Assembly: GCF_021043365.1 (NCBI RefSeq)
Contig: NZ_JAJNDU010000002.1
Span: forward strand, 1-64,000
Direction of reading: 5' to 3'
Origin: Sphingomonas sp. IC-11
Lineage (GTDB): Bacteria > Pseudomonadota > Alphaproteobacteria > Sphingomonadales > Sphingomonadaceae
Length of the DNA: 64,000 bases
The notes under the pieces were generated by a model that saw only the letters and a program-made list of their open reading frames with translations, searched no databases and was not told the origin of the DNA. Position 1 is the stretch's first letter; the number at the start of each line of letters is the position of its first letter. A program made the translations under genes and the position numbers. Positions 9,255 through 18,403 of this stretch are shown one piece after another.

Positions 9255-9585
9255 ACCAGCAGCCTTGCCAATCCCGCGCACGCGGTCAAGCGCCTTCACC
9301 CGAACGCGTCGCGCACCGCGCACAGTGGAGGGGACGCCTCTCTCAGCCCGCACCGATGGTCGGACGGCAACGGGCGCTCAGGCCAACGTGACGAGGCCAC
9401 AAGCGGAGGCTGGGTAGCCAGCGGATCTGGGCAAAGTTTCCGGATTGGCTGACCGGCCTTCAGCCCCGCTCGCCCAGCACGGTTCCAGTTGCGCTTGGCG
9501 CTCGTGCCCGCGCGGCAACCAACATCTAATCCTTTGACAGAATTGAAACGTGTTATAGGTTCCCGCGCAAAAGCGAGAGGATGCC
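9255..9585. promoter_or_regulatory. Divergent promoter region, oxidase operon and PhyH operon
   Basis: A 331-base intergenic region between two diverging operons. Toward the dioxygenase gene there is a TTGACA at 9534-9539 followed 16 bases later by TAGGTT (9556-9561), a modest sigma-70-like promoter. GCGAGAGG at 9573-9580 is the ribosome-binding region for the ATG at 9586. No dyad matching the other operators in the window was found here. No gene was seen. Confidence 0.35.
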
Positions 9586-10416
9586 ATGGTCACAGACTGG
9601 GCGGAAAAGCGTGCCGCGTACAAGCGGGACGGGGTGGTCCATATCCCCGGCCTGCTCGATCCCGATCAGCTCGCCGCCACCCTCCGGGCATGGGAATGGA
9701 GCCTCGCCAATCCCACGCCGCGCAACGCTCCGCTGCTGAAGCGCGACGGCACGCCCTTGTTCTACAACGACTCGTTTCACCCCAACGTGCTCGACGGCTA
9801 TCGGGAGATGCTCGAAAGCTCGCCGATCCCGCGGGCGTGCGCACAATTATGGGGCAGCGACCCGGTCTGGTTCATCTACGAACAGGTGTTCCTAAAGGAG
9901 GGCGGCGACACGCGGCGCACGCCCTGGCACCAGGACGGATCGTACCTCCCGATGGACGGCGAGGATAACGCCGTCGCCTGGATCACCTTCGAACCGCTTC
10001 CTCGCGAGGACAGCCTGGAGTTCATCCCTGGCTCGCACCTCGGCCCGATGTACAACACCTCGGCCTTCGACCCCAATGATGACACGCGCCCGATCGATGA
10101 CCGCCTGTCGCTGCCGCGCCTCCCCGATGTCGAGGCAGCGCGTGACAAGCACGACATCGTTTCCTGGGCGGTCCAGCCGGGCGACGTCATCTTCTTCCAC
10201 TTTCGCAGCCTGCACGGCGGCGCGCCGACGCGTCCCGGCCAGCGCCGCCGCACGCTGACGCTGCGCTTCTTCGGCGAGCGCACGCATTACGATCCGAAGT
10301 CAGCGAAATCCCTGCCCAACTTCCCCGACATGGCGACGAAGCTGAAGCCCGGCGACCCGATGCGCGCGCCCAGCTTCCTGCGCCTCCACCCCAAGACGGC
10401 AGCGACCGCCGCGTGA
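9586..10416 (+). CDS. Phytanoyl-CoA dioxygenase (PhyH) family protein
   Basis: A 276-residue Fe(II)/2-oxoglutarate dioxygenase. The facial triad is His115 and Asp117 (WHQDGS) with His210 (FRSLHGG); Arg220 is the likely 2-oxoglutarate contact. The spacing and the EFIPGSH motif fit the PhyH family, which hydroxylates acyl-CoAs and many small lipophilic molecules. It is the first gene of a plus-strand trio with an SDR and a Baeyer-Villiger monooxygenase (gaps of 37 and 39 bases). A hydroxylation, alcohol oxidation and oxygen-insertion sequence would fit that order, but the substrate is unknown. Confidence 0.85.
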   Translation: MVTDWAEKRAAYKRDGVVHIPGLLDPDQLAATLRAWEWSLANPTPRNAPLLKRDGTPLFYNDSFHPNVLDGYREMLESSPIPRACAQLWGSDPVWFIYEQVFLKEGGDTRRTPWHQDGSYLPMDGEDNAVAWITFEPLPREDSLEFIPGSHLGPMYNTSAFDPNDDTRPIDDRLSLPRLPDVEAARDKHDIVSWAVQPGDVIFFHFRSLHGGAPTRPGQRRRTLTLRFFGERTHYDPKSAKSLPNFPDMATKLKPGDPMRAPSFLRLHPKTAATAA

Positions 10417-10453
10417 TCCCGCGCCGCGCCACTAGGACAAGGAGAGTATCGCG

Positions 10454-11392
10454 ATGAAGGATTTCGGCGGAAAACTGGCGGTGGTCACCGGCGGCGGCAC
10501 CGGCATGGGCCGCGAACTGGTGCGCCAGCTCGTGGCCGAGGGCGCCAGCGTCGCAATGTGCGATCTCTTCGCCGACACGATGGCCGAGACGGTCGCGCTG
10601 TGCGAGGCAGACGGCGTGCCGCAGGGCGTGCGGATCACCTGCCATATCGCCGACGTGGGTGACGAGGATCAGGTGAAGCGCTTCGCCGCCGAGGTCGCGC
10701 GCGATCACCAGAGCGACCACATCCACCTCCTTTTCAACAATGCCGGGATCGGCGGCGGCGGCAGCTTCGTGCTCGACGATCGCGCCGAATGGGACCGCGT
10801 GTTCCAGATCTGCTGGTTCGGCGTCTATTATTCCTGCCGCGCCTTTTTCCCGATGCTGGAGCGCGCGAGCGAAGGGCATATCGTCAACACGTCCAGCGCC
10901 AACGGCTTCTGGGCGGCGCTGATGCCCGGCGTCTCGCAGACCGCCTACAGCGCGGCGAAGTTCGCGGTGAAGGGCTTCACCGAGTCGCTCGTGACGGACC
11001 TGCGCAACTACGCGCCGCATATCCGCGCCTCGATCGTCATGCCCGGCGGCATCGGCACGCCGATCGGCCTCAACTCGCGCCGCGTGCTCGCAAGCGCGAT
11101 GACCGACGTCACCCGCCGCAAGCTGCGCCAGCACCTGAAGATGATCGGCGTCGAAGGTGCCGACACGATGGACGATGAAGCGCTGGAGGCGGCGCAGGCG
11201 ATGCTCGCCAAAAGGTTCGAGGAACTCGCGCCAACCAGCGCCGCGCGCGCCGCGACGATCATCCTCGATGGCGTGAAGGCGCAGCGCTGGCGCATCCTGG
11301 TGGGCGAGGATGCCGAGCGGCTCGACCGCCGCGTCCGCGCCGATCCCGAGCGCGCCTATGACCCCGATTTCCTCGCCTATGCCGCCGAATAG
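10454..11392 (+). CDS. SDR family oxidoreductase
   Basis: A 312-residue short-chain dehydrogenase. The cofactor-binding TGGGTGMG is at 12-19, NNAG at 95-98, the active-site Ser near 147-148 (NTSSAN), and the catalytic Tyr165 and Lys169 in YSAAK. Asp37 after the second strand (MCDLF) favours NAD(H). The C-terminal 80 residues, rich in charged helices, are longer than in the smallest classical SDRs. RBS GGAGAG lies at 10440-10445. It sits between the PhyH dioxygenase and the BVMO, so it probably oxidises an alcohol to the ketone used by the monooxygenase. Substrate unknown. Confidence 0.88.
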   Translation: MKDFGGKLAVVTGGGTGMGRELVRQLVAEGASVAMCDLFADTMAETVALCEADGVPQGVRITCHIADVGDEDQVKRFAAEVARDHQSDHIHLLFNNAGIGGGGSFVLDDRAEWDRVFQICWFGVYYSCRAFFPMLERASEGHIVNTSSANGFWAALMPGVSQTAYSAAKFAVKGFTESLVTDLRNYAPHIRASIVMPGGIGTPIGLNSRRVLASAMTDVTRRKLRQHLKMIGVEGADTMDDEALEAAQAMLAKRFEELAPTSAARAATIILDGVKAQRWRILVGEDAERLDRRVRADPERAYDPDFLAYAAE

Positions 11393-11431
11393 CGCCGGGG
11401 CGACCTACTCAAAAAAGAACGGAGAGGCACG

Positions 11432-13249
11432 ATGAGCACCAGCGAAAGCCAGGAGGCGACGCTCGAGGCTGATTTCGACATCGAGGCGCTGCGCGCGCGC
11501 TACAAGGCGGAACGCGACAAGCGGCTGCGCACCGATGCCGATCGTCAGTACAAGGAGCTGTCGGGCGATTACGCCCGCTACGCCGAGGAAGACCCTTATG
11601 TGGAGCCCGGCTTCACGCGCGACCCGCTGACCGATTTCGTCGAGGTGGCGGTGATCGGCGGCGGGTTCAGCGGCATGCTGGCCGCCGCGCGGCTGAAGGA
11701 AAAGGGCGTTACCGATCTTCGCATCATCGAGGCGGGCGGCGACTTCGGCGGTACCTGGTACTGGAACCGTTATCCCGGCGCGCAATGCGACATCGAAAGC
11801 TATTGCTACCTGCCGCTGCTCGAGGAACTGAATTACCTTCCCAAGGAAAAATATTCCTACGTCACCGAGATATTCGAGCACTGCCAGCGGATCGGCAAGC
11901 ATTACGATCTCTACCCGATCACCCTGTTCCAAACGCGCGTTTCCGAACTCGCCTGGGATGATGCGGAAAAGGTCTGGGTGATCCGCACCAATCACGGCGA
12001 TGCGATCCGCGCGCGCTTTGTCGTCTCGGCGCTCGGCACCGCCAGCCGTGCCAAGCTGCCCGGCATCCCCGGCATCGAAAGCTTCGAAGGGCACAGCTTC
12101 CACACCAGCCGATGGGACTATAACTACACTGGCGGCGACACGACCGGAAACCTCTGGAAGCTGGAGGACAAGACGGTGGCGATCATCGGCACCGGCGCCA
12201 CCGCGATTCAGTGCATCCCCGCGCTTGGCCGCCACGCCAAGCAGCTCTATGTGTTTCAGCGCACGCCCTCGTCGGTCGACACGCGCGGCAACAAGCCGAC
12301 CGATCCCGAATGGGCCAAGTCGCTCGAACCCGGCTGGCAGCGCGCACGGCGGCACAATTTCGCCGACATCATCGAAGGCCGCCCGTTCGAACATGACCTC
12401 GTCAACGACAATTGGACGTCGATCTTCCGCGAGGTGCAGTCGTTCGTCATCCGCAATGCGAAGACGATGGGGCCGGAGGCCGCGATCCGCCACGCCGAGA
12501 TCGCCGACTTCCGCAAGATGAACACCATCCGCCAGCGCGTCGACGAGGTGGTGAAGGACCCCGAAACCGCCGAGATGCTGAAGCCCTGGTATCGGCAGTT
12601 CTGCAAGCGGCCGACGTTCAACGACGAATTCCTGCCCACCTTCAACCGCCCCAATGTGACGCTGGTCGATGTCAGCGAAAGCAAGGGGGTGGAGCGGATC
12701 ACGCCCAGGGGGATCGTCGCCAACGGCCGCGAATATGCGGTCGATTGCATCATCTACGCTTCAGGCTTCGAGATCACGACCTCGTTAAAGCGGCGCGTCG
12801 GCTTCGACATCAAGGGGCGCGATGGCGTCCTGCTGCACGATCACTGGGCCAACGGGTACAAGACGCTGCACGGCTTCGCCACGACCGGCTTTCCCAACTG
12901 GTTCTACATCGGCGTGTCGCAGAACGGCCTGTCGGTGAACATGACCGCGATGTTCGACGATCAGGCGCAGCATATCGCCTATATCATCGCCGAGGCGAAG
13001 AAGCGCGGCGCGACCGAGGTGGAGCCGACGCCCGAGGCGCAGGACGCCTGGGTCACGACGATCAAGAAGTTGTCGGTGGTGAACCGCGCCTATCTCGAAA
13101 GCTGCACGCCCGGCTATTACAACAATGAGGGCGATCTGGAGGGTGGCCAGGCGGGGCAGACCTATGCGCCCGGCATCAACGCCTTCAACGCGCTGCTCGC
13201 CGACTGGCGCAACAATGGCGAGCTGGAGGGGCTGGCGCTGAAGGCCTGA
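11432..13249 (+). CDS. Baeyer-Villiger monooxygenase (flavin-dependent)
   Basis: A 605-residue type I BVMO. An N-terminal extension of about 70 residues precedes the FAD site GGGFSG (76-81). [19 protein letters not shown] is the family-typical stretch (105-123), the BVMO fingerprint F-x-G-x3-H-x3-W appears as [11 protein letters not shown] (218-228), and the NADPH site GTGATA is at 253-258. Length and the N-terminal extension resemble the phenylacetone, steroid and cyclododecanone monooxygenase group. It would insert oxygen next to a carbonyl to give an ester or lactone; the carboxylesterase encoded at 18400-20046 could then hydrolyse it. RBS GGAGAGG is at 11420-11426. Confidence 0.9.
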   Translation: MSTSESQEATLEADFDIEALRARYKAERDKRLRTDADRQYKELSGDYARYAEEDPYVEPGFTRDPLTDFVEVAVIGGGFSGMLAAARLKEKGVTDLRIIEAGGDFGGTWYWNRYPGAQCDIESYCYLPLLEELNYLPKEKYSYVTEIFEHCQRIGKHYDLYPITLFQTRVSELAWDDAEKVWVIRTNHGDAIRARFVVSALGTASRAKLPGIPGIESFEGHSFHTSRWDYNYTGGDTTGNLWKLEDKTVAIIGTGATAIQCIPALGRHAKQLYVFQRTPSSVDTRGNKPTDPEWAKSLEPGWQRARRHNFADIIEGRPFEHDLVNDNWTSIFREVQSFVIRNAKTMGPEAAIRHAEIADFRKMNTIRQRVDEVVKDPETAEMLKPWYRQFCKRPTFNDEFLPTFNRPNVTLVDVSESKGVERITPRGIVANGREYAVDCIIYASGFEITTSLKRRVGFDIKGRDGVLLHDHWANGYKTLHGFATTGFPNWFYIGVSQNGLSVNMTAMFDDQAQHIAYIIAEAKKRGATEVEPTPEAQDAWVTTIKKLSVVNRAYLESCTPGYYNNEGDLEGGQAGQTYAPGINAFNALLADWRNNGELEGLALKA

Positions 13250-13428
13250 TCACCGCAATCGGTCGCCCGGACGTGCTTTCCCCAATCGCGCGGGACGTCA
13301 GGGGAGGGCGTCTGGCCAATTTTCGTCACAAGCGGCCGTTTCATATCCGGGGGCAGGCCGGGGGACAGCCGCTTGAGGCCGAACGCAGGCTGTTTTTCGC
13401 CGAGCCATTGCCGATGATCCGCAAGAAA

Positions 13429-13938
13429 TCACGCTTCCGGCAAGGGCGCCGTCATCTCCAGTGTCTCTACCAGGAACGCCAGCGCCGCTCGGGCGAACGC
13501 CCCCATGTTGGTAATCCGCTCGCTCGTGCCGCTGTCGAACGTCGTGGCGACGGAGATGCCCGGTCCGCTGACGGCGATACAGCTGCGGCCGGCCGGTGCG
13601 CCGCGCGGGTGGTGGTCCGGCCCGGCCGATCCGCTCTCGGCAATGCCCCAGTCGGCGCCGAACCGGGGCCTGATCGCCTCCGCCTGAACCAGCGCGTACC
13701 TCTCCGTGACGGACTCCATTCCGGCCAGTTCGTCGCGCGACAAGCCAAGAAGAATGTCACGCCCTTGCAGCGAATAGACGACCCCTCCCCCGCGGCAGAA
13801 ACGCGTCGCGCCCGGCACGGTCAGCAGGCCGGCCAGGATCAATCCGCCCGTCGCGCCATCGGCCACCGCGATCGTCTCGCGCCGCTCGGTCAGAATGGCG
13901 GCCGCACGAGCAGCGACCGGGGCAAGTTCGTCGAGCAT
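13429..13938 (-). CDS. CinA-family protein with altered active-site motifs
   Basis: A 169-residue protein matching the CinA C-terminal (PncC, nicotinamide-nucleotide amidohydrolase) domain over its whole length. The usual AES-C-TGG motif is replaced by ADGATGG (26-32), so the conserved Ser is a Gly. The Lys that normally follows YSNEA is also missing (YSLQGR, 55-60). GSAGPD and the central GGGVVYS are kept. ATG at 13938 has GGAGAAGG just upstream; the longer frame to 14133 lacks a good RBS. It may be a pseudoenzyme or work on another substrate. It converges with the BVMO operon and diverges from alkB. Confidence 0.75.
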   Translation of the reverse strand: MLDELAPVAARAAAILTERRETIAVADGATGGLILAGLLTVPGATRFCRGGGVVYSLQGRDILLGLSRDELAGMESVTERYALVQAEAIRPRFGADWGIAESGSAGPDHHPRGAPAGRSCIAVSGPGISVATTFDSGTSERITNMGAFARAALAFLVETLEMTAPLPEA

Positions 13939-14325
13939 CCTTCTCCATTCTCCGCGATTGTGCTGGCTTCGCAAACGATAGCGAACGTGGGGCCCGCTGC
14001 GTAGGCCCAACAGCGGCCATTGCGAGAGGTGATGAACCTCCAAGCATCGATCGCTGCGGACCAAATTGCTCGGGCGGACATATTTCTTGGAAGTCAGTGC
14101 GTTGGAGCGGACGGAATTGGGCACCGTCGCCAATTATGTTCCCGGTACGTTCGTTTGATGTTACTGAGCGTCAATGGCCGCCACATCGTCCTTCACCACC
14201 TCGCCTCCCGTTTCTCCCCAAGCGGTTCGGCCCACAACAGCCGAAGCTGCGGCGGCCGGCGAGCTTCACTCGCACCGCACTTGCCCAGCTTTCTCAGCGC
14301 CAATCGGCGGACCGGGCGGGGACTC
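13939..14325. promoter_or_regulatory. Intergenic region between cinA-like gene and alkB
   Basis: A 387-base divergent spacer. An open plus-strand frame extends alkB upstream from 14020, but the added sequence is Ser/Arg-rich and unlike AlkB. No clear -35/-10 pair, LexA box or strong dyad was recognised. It presumably holds the two promoters. Confidence 0.35.
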
Positions 14326-14904
14326 ATGATGCTTGATCTGTTCGATCTACCCGCGCTGCCCGGCCTTAGCTCGCAACCGGAATTGGTCAGTGAAGCCGAG
14401 GAAATCGCGCTGATCGCCGCTATTGATGCAACGAGCCCGTCACCCTTCCGTTTCCAAGGGTGGGAGGGCAAGCGGCTCACGAGCTCCTTCGGCTGGAGCT
14501 ATGATTTCGATCGCATGCGCCTGCGGCAAGCGGAGCCGCTTCCCGATTGGCTTCTCTCTGTACGCGGCCGGGCGGCCGCCTTCGCCGGGCTGCCCGCCGA
14601 TACGCTCGTTCAGGCCTTGCTGATCCGCTACGATCCCGGCGCAGGGATCGGGTGGCATCGTGACCGGCCGGCTTTCGAACACGTGGTCGGGATATCGCTC
14701 GGCGCGCCCGCAACGATGCGCTTCCGCCGGCGCCAGGGCGATCGTTTTCAGCGGGTGAATGTGCCACTCCTGCCGCGCGGCGCTTATCACCTTTCGGGCG
14801 AGGCACGGCACGGCTGGGAGCACAGCATCGCCGAGATGGACCGAACGCGCTGGTCGATCACCTTCCGCAGTCTGGTCGAGGGTCAGGGAACAGCCCACAC
14901 CTAA
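14326..14904 (+). CDS. AlkB-type 2-oxoglutarate-dependent dioxygenase
   Basis: A 192-residue member of the AlkB family, which repairs alkylated nucleic-acid bases by oxidative demethylation. Iron ligands are His111 and Asp113 (WHRDRP) and His166 (GWEHSI). The RxxxTxR-like tail RWSITFR (175-181) binds 2-oxoglutarate. LLIRYDPGAGIGWHRD is family-typical. The start at 14326 gives MMLDLF; the second Met at 14329 is equally possible. GGGGA lies 4 bases upstream. It is a stand-alone gene of the shorter ALKBH-like type, not fused to Ada. Confidence 0.87.
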   Translation: MMLDLFDLPALPGLSSQPELVSEAEEIALIAAIDATSPSPFRFQGWEGKRLTSSFGWSYDFDRMRLRQAEPLPDWLLSVRGRAAAFAGLPADTLVQALLIRYDPGAGIGWHRDRPAFEHVVGISLGAPATMRFRRRQGDRFQRVNVPLLPRGAYHLSGEARHGWEHSIAEMDRTRWSITFRSLVEGQGTAHT

Positions 14905-15106
14905 CGCCGCGATGTCGGCATCACCCGATCATCGGCTGTGGCGATCCAAGGCGTTGGTAGTCCGGAGCGTTCGCAAGCCACTGTCCCTGTGCCTGGATCC
15001 CCACGCTACGGGCAGCGCCATCGCCCCATTCACGGCATCAGCCCGCCTCCACGTGTGCCCCCGGTCGCACACATGGGGGCGGGCATTCAGTCGATATCTC
15101 GCGCCG

Positions 15107-16009
15107 TCAGATGGTGGCGCGCGGTGCGGCAGCGGCTTCACGTTGGGCGCTCGCCACTTCCCGCTCAGCCTGTACGAAGCCGTAGTCGGGGATGATTTCG
15201 CCGGTCCGATCGGACACTTGGCTCCACTTGGCGAGCAACGTCTCGCCCGCGTCCGTGCCGCTGCCGACGTAGCAGCCCTGCGTCAGCGTGACGTTGGCAC
15301 AGGCAAAGTGCCCGGCGCCCGCATTCAGAACCGTGCGCGTCGGTGCATCCGGTCCGACCAGCGCGAGCAGCCCCGGGCTGACCAGCGCCGGGTCAAGCGC
15401 GGCAAGGCTTTCGCTGGAGAGCACGCCCTCGGTCATCTGCGTTGCCGCCGTCGGCGCCAGGCTGTTCACGCGAATGCCGTACTTCTCGCCTTCGATGGCC
15501 AGGGTTTGCATCAAGCCAACCATCGCCATTTTCGCCGCGCCATAATTGGCCTGTCCGAAATTGCCGTAGAGCCCGGAAGACGAGGTAGTCATGACGATCC
15601 GTCCGTAGCCTTGCGCGCGCATCGTTTCCCACACCGCCTTGCAGCAGATCGCGGCGCCCATCAGGTGCACGTCCACCACCAACCGGAAGTCATCGATGGT
15701 CATCTTGGCGAAGCTCTTGTCGCGCAGGATGCCGGCATTGTTGATCAGGATGTCGATCCTGCCCCAATCGTCGATCACCTTGGCGGTCATCGCGCCGACC
15801 GCTGCCTCATCGGTTACCGATGCGGCAATCGCCATTGCGCGGCCACCGTTCGCGCTGATCTCGGCGGCCACCTTCTCCGCCGCGTCCAGCGCCAGGTCGT
15901 TGACAACGACGCTCGCGCCCTTGCTGGCGAGGTACAGGGCATGAGCGCGGCCAAGCCCGCCGCCTGCGCCTGTGACGATTGCCACCCGTCCGTCCAGCAT
16001 CATGCTCAT
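15107..16009 (-). CDS. SDR oxidoreductase, (3R)-hydroxyacyl-CoA dehydrogenase-like
   Basis: A 300-residue short-chain dehydrogenase with TGAGGGLG at 13-20, NNAG at 90-93, Ser143, Tyr156 and Lys160 (YGAAK). GRVAIVTGAGGGLGRAHAL and SVTDEAAV...AKVIDDWGRIDILINNAG resemble the dehydrogenase unit of peroxisomal multifunctional enzyme type 2, which oxidises 3-hydroxyacyl-CoA. The C-terminal tail of about 100 residues after the catalytic region is also as in that group. It is the last gene of the minus-strand operon, 65 bases behind the TetR gene. An acyl-CoA ligase in the same operon supports a beta-oxidation-type role. Substrate not known. Confidence 0.85.
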   Translation of the reverse strand: MSMMLDGRVAIVTGAGGGLGRAHALYLASKGASVVVNDLALDAAEKVAAEISANGGRAMAIAASVTDEAAVGAMTAKVIDDWGRIDILINNAGILRDKSFAKMTIDDFRLVVDVHLMGAAICCKAVWETMRAQGYGRIVMTTSSSGLYGNFGQANYGAAKMAMVGLMQTLAIEGEKYGIRVNSLAPTAATQMTEGVLSSESLAALDPALVSPGLLALVGPDAPTRTVLNAGAGHFACANVTLTQGCYVGSGTDAGETLLAKWSQVSDRTGEIIPDYGFVQAEREVASAQREAAAAPRATI

Positions 16010-16074
16010 CCTTTCGTAAATTCGCTAACCAGCCAGTGAATATCTTGAGCGTTCTTCTGCCGCATTGCGCGGCA

Positions 16075-16782
16075 TCAACTCTTTGCCCGCTCCGCGCAGA
16101 TCTCCCGCAGCCCGGCGGCCATGAACGATGCCATACGCGCCTTCACGGACTCGAAATCGTCCGACCGGCACAGCCCGTTTGACAGCTTGTCGATGCGGCC
16201 GGTGCGCGCGAGCGTCACCATCAGCGCACCCGTTACGAAGTGATAGCCCCAGTAGATGTCCTCTTCGGCGCACCCTGGCAGCGCCTTCTTCAGCAGCGCG
16301 ATCAGGCGGAGCACGACCGGATCGAAATGCTCGTCCATGAGCTCGGCGCCCCACTCGGGCGTATTGGCGACCAGCGCACCCAGTGCGCCGTAGTTCTTCC
16401 AGCCTTCGCCACCCTTGATGTAGAGATCGAGGTCGGTGTCGAGGAACGCGTGCAGCGCCCCTTCGACAGTCGGTTGATCGGCGCTTGCAGCCTCATAATC
16501 GTCGAGCGCGCGCATGCGCTGTTCGCTGGTCACCACCGCCCGGCGGGCAAAGACGGCGTCGAACAGCTTCTTCTTGTCCTCGAAATAATAGTTCATCAGC
16601 GTGTGATGAACGCCGACGCGCTTGGCGACATCCTTCAGCGTCACGCCGTGCAGACCATGTTTGGAAAACAGGAACTCCGCTTCGTCGAGGATCTGCTCCA
16701 TCGTGTCGGCGCGCTGCTCGGCCTTGGTCGCGCGCCGGCGCGTCATCTTCTCCGGCCTTTTCACCGGCTTTTCGGTAACGGT
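16075..16782 (-). CDS. TetR/AcrR family transcriptional regulator
   Basis: A 235-residue regulator with the N-terminal helix-turn-helix at about 49-68 (VTLKDVAKRVGVHHTLMNYYF) followed by the usual KKxLFxAVF. The C-terminal ligand domain is about 160 residues. The GTG start at 16782 follows an AGGGA 11 bases upstream; an ATG at 16845 inside the ligase gene is an alternative and would add 21 residues. The gene overlaps or abuts the ligase gene and precedes the SDR, so it sits inside the operon it probably controls. A candidate operator for this operon is the dyad at 23803-23820. Confidence 0.85.
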   Translation of the reverse strand, partial: TVTEKPVKRPEKMTRRRATKAEQRADTMEQILDEAEFLFSKHGLHGVTLKDVAKRVGVHHTLMNYYFEDKKKLFDAVFARRAVVTSEQRMRALDDYEAASADQPTVEGALHAFLDTDLDLYIKGGEGWKNYGALGALVANTPEWGAELMDEHFDPVVLRLIALLKKALPGCAEEDIYWGYHFVTGALMVTLARTGRIDKLSNGLCRSDDFESVKARMASFMAAGLREICAERAKS

Positions 16783-16831
16783 CACGCGGTCGACTGTCCC
16801 TGTTCTTGGCACGCCTTGCCCGCCGCTCCCC

Positions 16832-18403
16832 TCAAGCGCCTCCATGCTCGGCCCGCAGACGTATCTTGTCGATCTTCCCCGTAGGGGCAAGCGGCATGGC
16901 CGGCAGCCTGACGACGGCGTCAGGGACCCACCAGGGCGCGACGCGGCCGGTCAACGCGCCCAAGAGGTCGTCGTCACTGAGCGCAACATCGCGCATTTCG
17001 ACCAGCAGCACCGGCCGCTCGCCCCATTTGGGATCGGCGCGCCCGATCACCGCGGCCTGTGCCACTTGCGGCAGCGCGCCGACGATCGCCTCGATCTCGG
17101 CTGGATTGATCCACTCGCCGCCGGACTTGATCAGATCCTTGGCCCGGCCAGTGATGATGAGATTGCCGTCACGATCGATGCGCGCCAGATCACCGGTGGC
17201 AAACCAGCCGCACGTGTCCGTCGCGGGGGCGTCCTGCCCGAAATAGCGCTCGATCACGGCGGCACCGCGCACGCGCAAATGCCCTTCGACATCGCGTTGT
17301 TCGGGAAGCGCCACGCCATCGGCATCGGTCAGTAACAGGTCAACGCCGATCGCCGGCTTGCCCGAAACCGCGGCGGTGCGCGCCGGATCGTTCGGCGGCG
17401 CCACGGTGCCAGACGGCGACAGTTCGGTCATGCCCCAGCTGGTTTGCACGGTCACGCCGAGCCGCTGTTCCAGCCGCTCCATCAGCGCGGGTGGCATCGG
17501 CGCGCCGCCGACGATGATCCGCTGCAGGCTCGGCACCTCGGCGCCCGTTGCGTCGAGATGCTCGACCAGCCCCAACCATACCGTCGGGACGCCGACGCCC
17601 ACCGTCACCTGCGCCTCGGTGATCAGCCGCGCGAGGCTTGCGCCGTCGTTGCGCCGCCCCGGGAGCACCAGCCGGCCGCCCGCGGCGGGCACGGCAAAGG
17701 GGAGGCCCCAGGCATTGGCATGGAACATCGGCACGACCGTCAGCACCGCGTCGGTCCGCGCGATCGCCATTACATCCGTCTGCAAGGTTCGCAGCGTGTG
17801 CAGGAAGCTGGAGCGATGTGTGTAAGTCACGCCCTTGGGCGCACCGGTTGTGCCTGACGTGAAGCAAAGGCCCGACGGCGCCGTCTCGGGAAAATTCCCC
17901 CAGGCGACATGAGTGCTGGTGGCGCCGATCATCGACTCCAGCGGCTCGCCTACGGCGCCGACCGGCACCTCGCCGTCAATAACCAGGACGTGCCGGATAG
18001 TCGTCGCAGCTTCTGCGATCGCCGCGGCGAGCGGGAGCAGGTCAGCACTCGCCACCAGCAGCTTGGCCTGCGACTGTATCGCCATGTCGGCCAGCTGCGC
18101 CGCGGTCAGGCGCGGGTTCAGCGTGTGGCAGACTGCCCCCATGCCCATGACGCCATACCATGTCTCGACATGTGCCTGGCTGTTCCACGCCAGCGTGGCG
18201 ACCCGGTCGCCGGTACCGATGCCAAGATCCGCCAGCACGCCCGACACGCGCCGTGCGCGCGCATGCAGCGCAGCATAGCCGATCCGCGTGAGCGCGCCGT
18301 CGTCGCCAGCCGTGACCACCTCCGCGTCGGGATGCCACTTGGCCGCATGCGTCAGGAACTTGTCCAGCGTCAGCGGGAAATCCTGCATCGTTCCGTCGAT
18401 CAT
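16832..18403 (-). CDS. AMP-dependent acyl-CoA ligase
   Basis: A 523-residue adenylate-forming enzyme. The P-loop FTSGTTGAPK is at about 181-190, the A5-like SWGMTE and WFATGDLARID motifs follow, and the C-terminal hinge carries GRAKDLIKSGGEWI. The catalytic Lys is in PTGKIDK near the end. Length and HRSSFLHT after the P-loop match medium/long-chain fatty acyl-CoA ligases. It would activate a carboxylic acid freed by the esterase encoded just upstream. ATG at 18403 overlaps the esterase stop (ATGA). The open frame continues upstream to 18829 only as a shadow of the esterase gene. Confidence 0.9.
   Translation of the reverse strand: MIDGTMQDFPLTLDKFLTHAAKWHPDAEVVTAGDDGALTRIGYAALHARARRVSGVLADLGIGTGDRVATLAWNSQAHVETWYGVMGMGAVCHTLNPRLTAAQLADMAIQSQAKLLVASADLLPLAAAIAEAATTIRHVLVIDGEVPVGAVGEPLESMIGATSTHVAWGNFPETAPSGLCFTSGTTGAPKGVTYTHRSSFLHTLRTLQTDVMAIARTDAVLTVVPMFHANAWGLPFAVPAAGGRLVLPGRRNDGASLARLITEAQVTVGVGVPTVWLGLVEHLDATGAEVPSLQRIIVGGAPMPPALMERLEQRLGVTVQTSWGMTELSPSGTVAPPNDPARTAAVSGKPAIGVDLLLTDADGVALPEQRDVEGHLRVRGAAVIERYFGQDAPATDTCGWFATGDLARIDRDGNLIITGRAKDLIKSGGEWINPAEIEAIVGALPQVAQAAVIGRADPKWGERPVLLVEMRDVALSDDDLLGALTGRVAPWWVPDAVVRLPAMPLAPTGKIDKIRLRAEHGGA

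Noticed and set aside
14020..14325. Longer AlkB start upstream
   Set aside because: The extra residues are Ser/Arg-rich, unlike AlkB, and the ATG at 14326 gives the family start.
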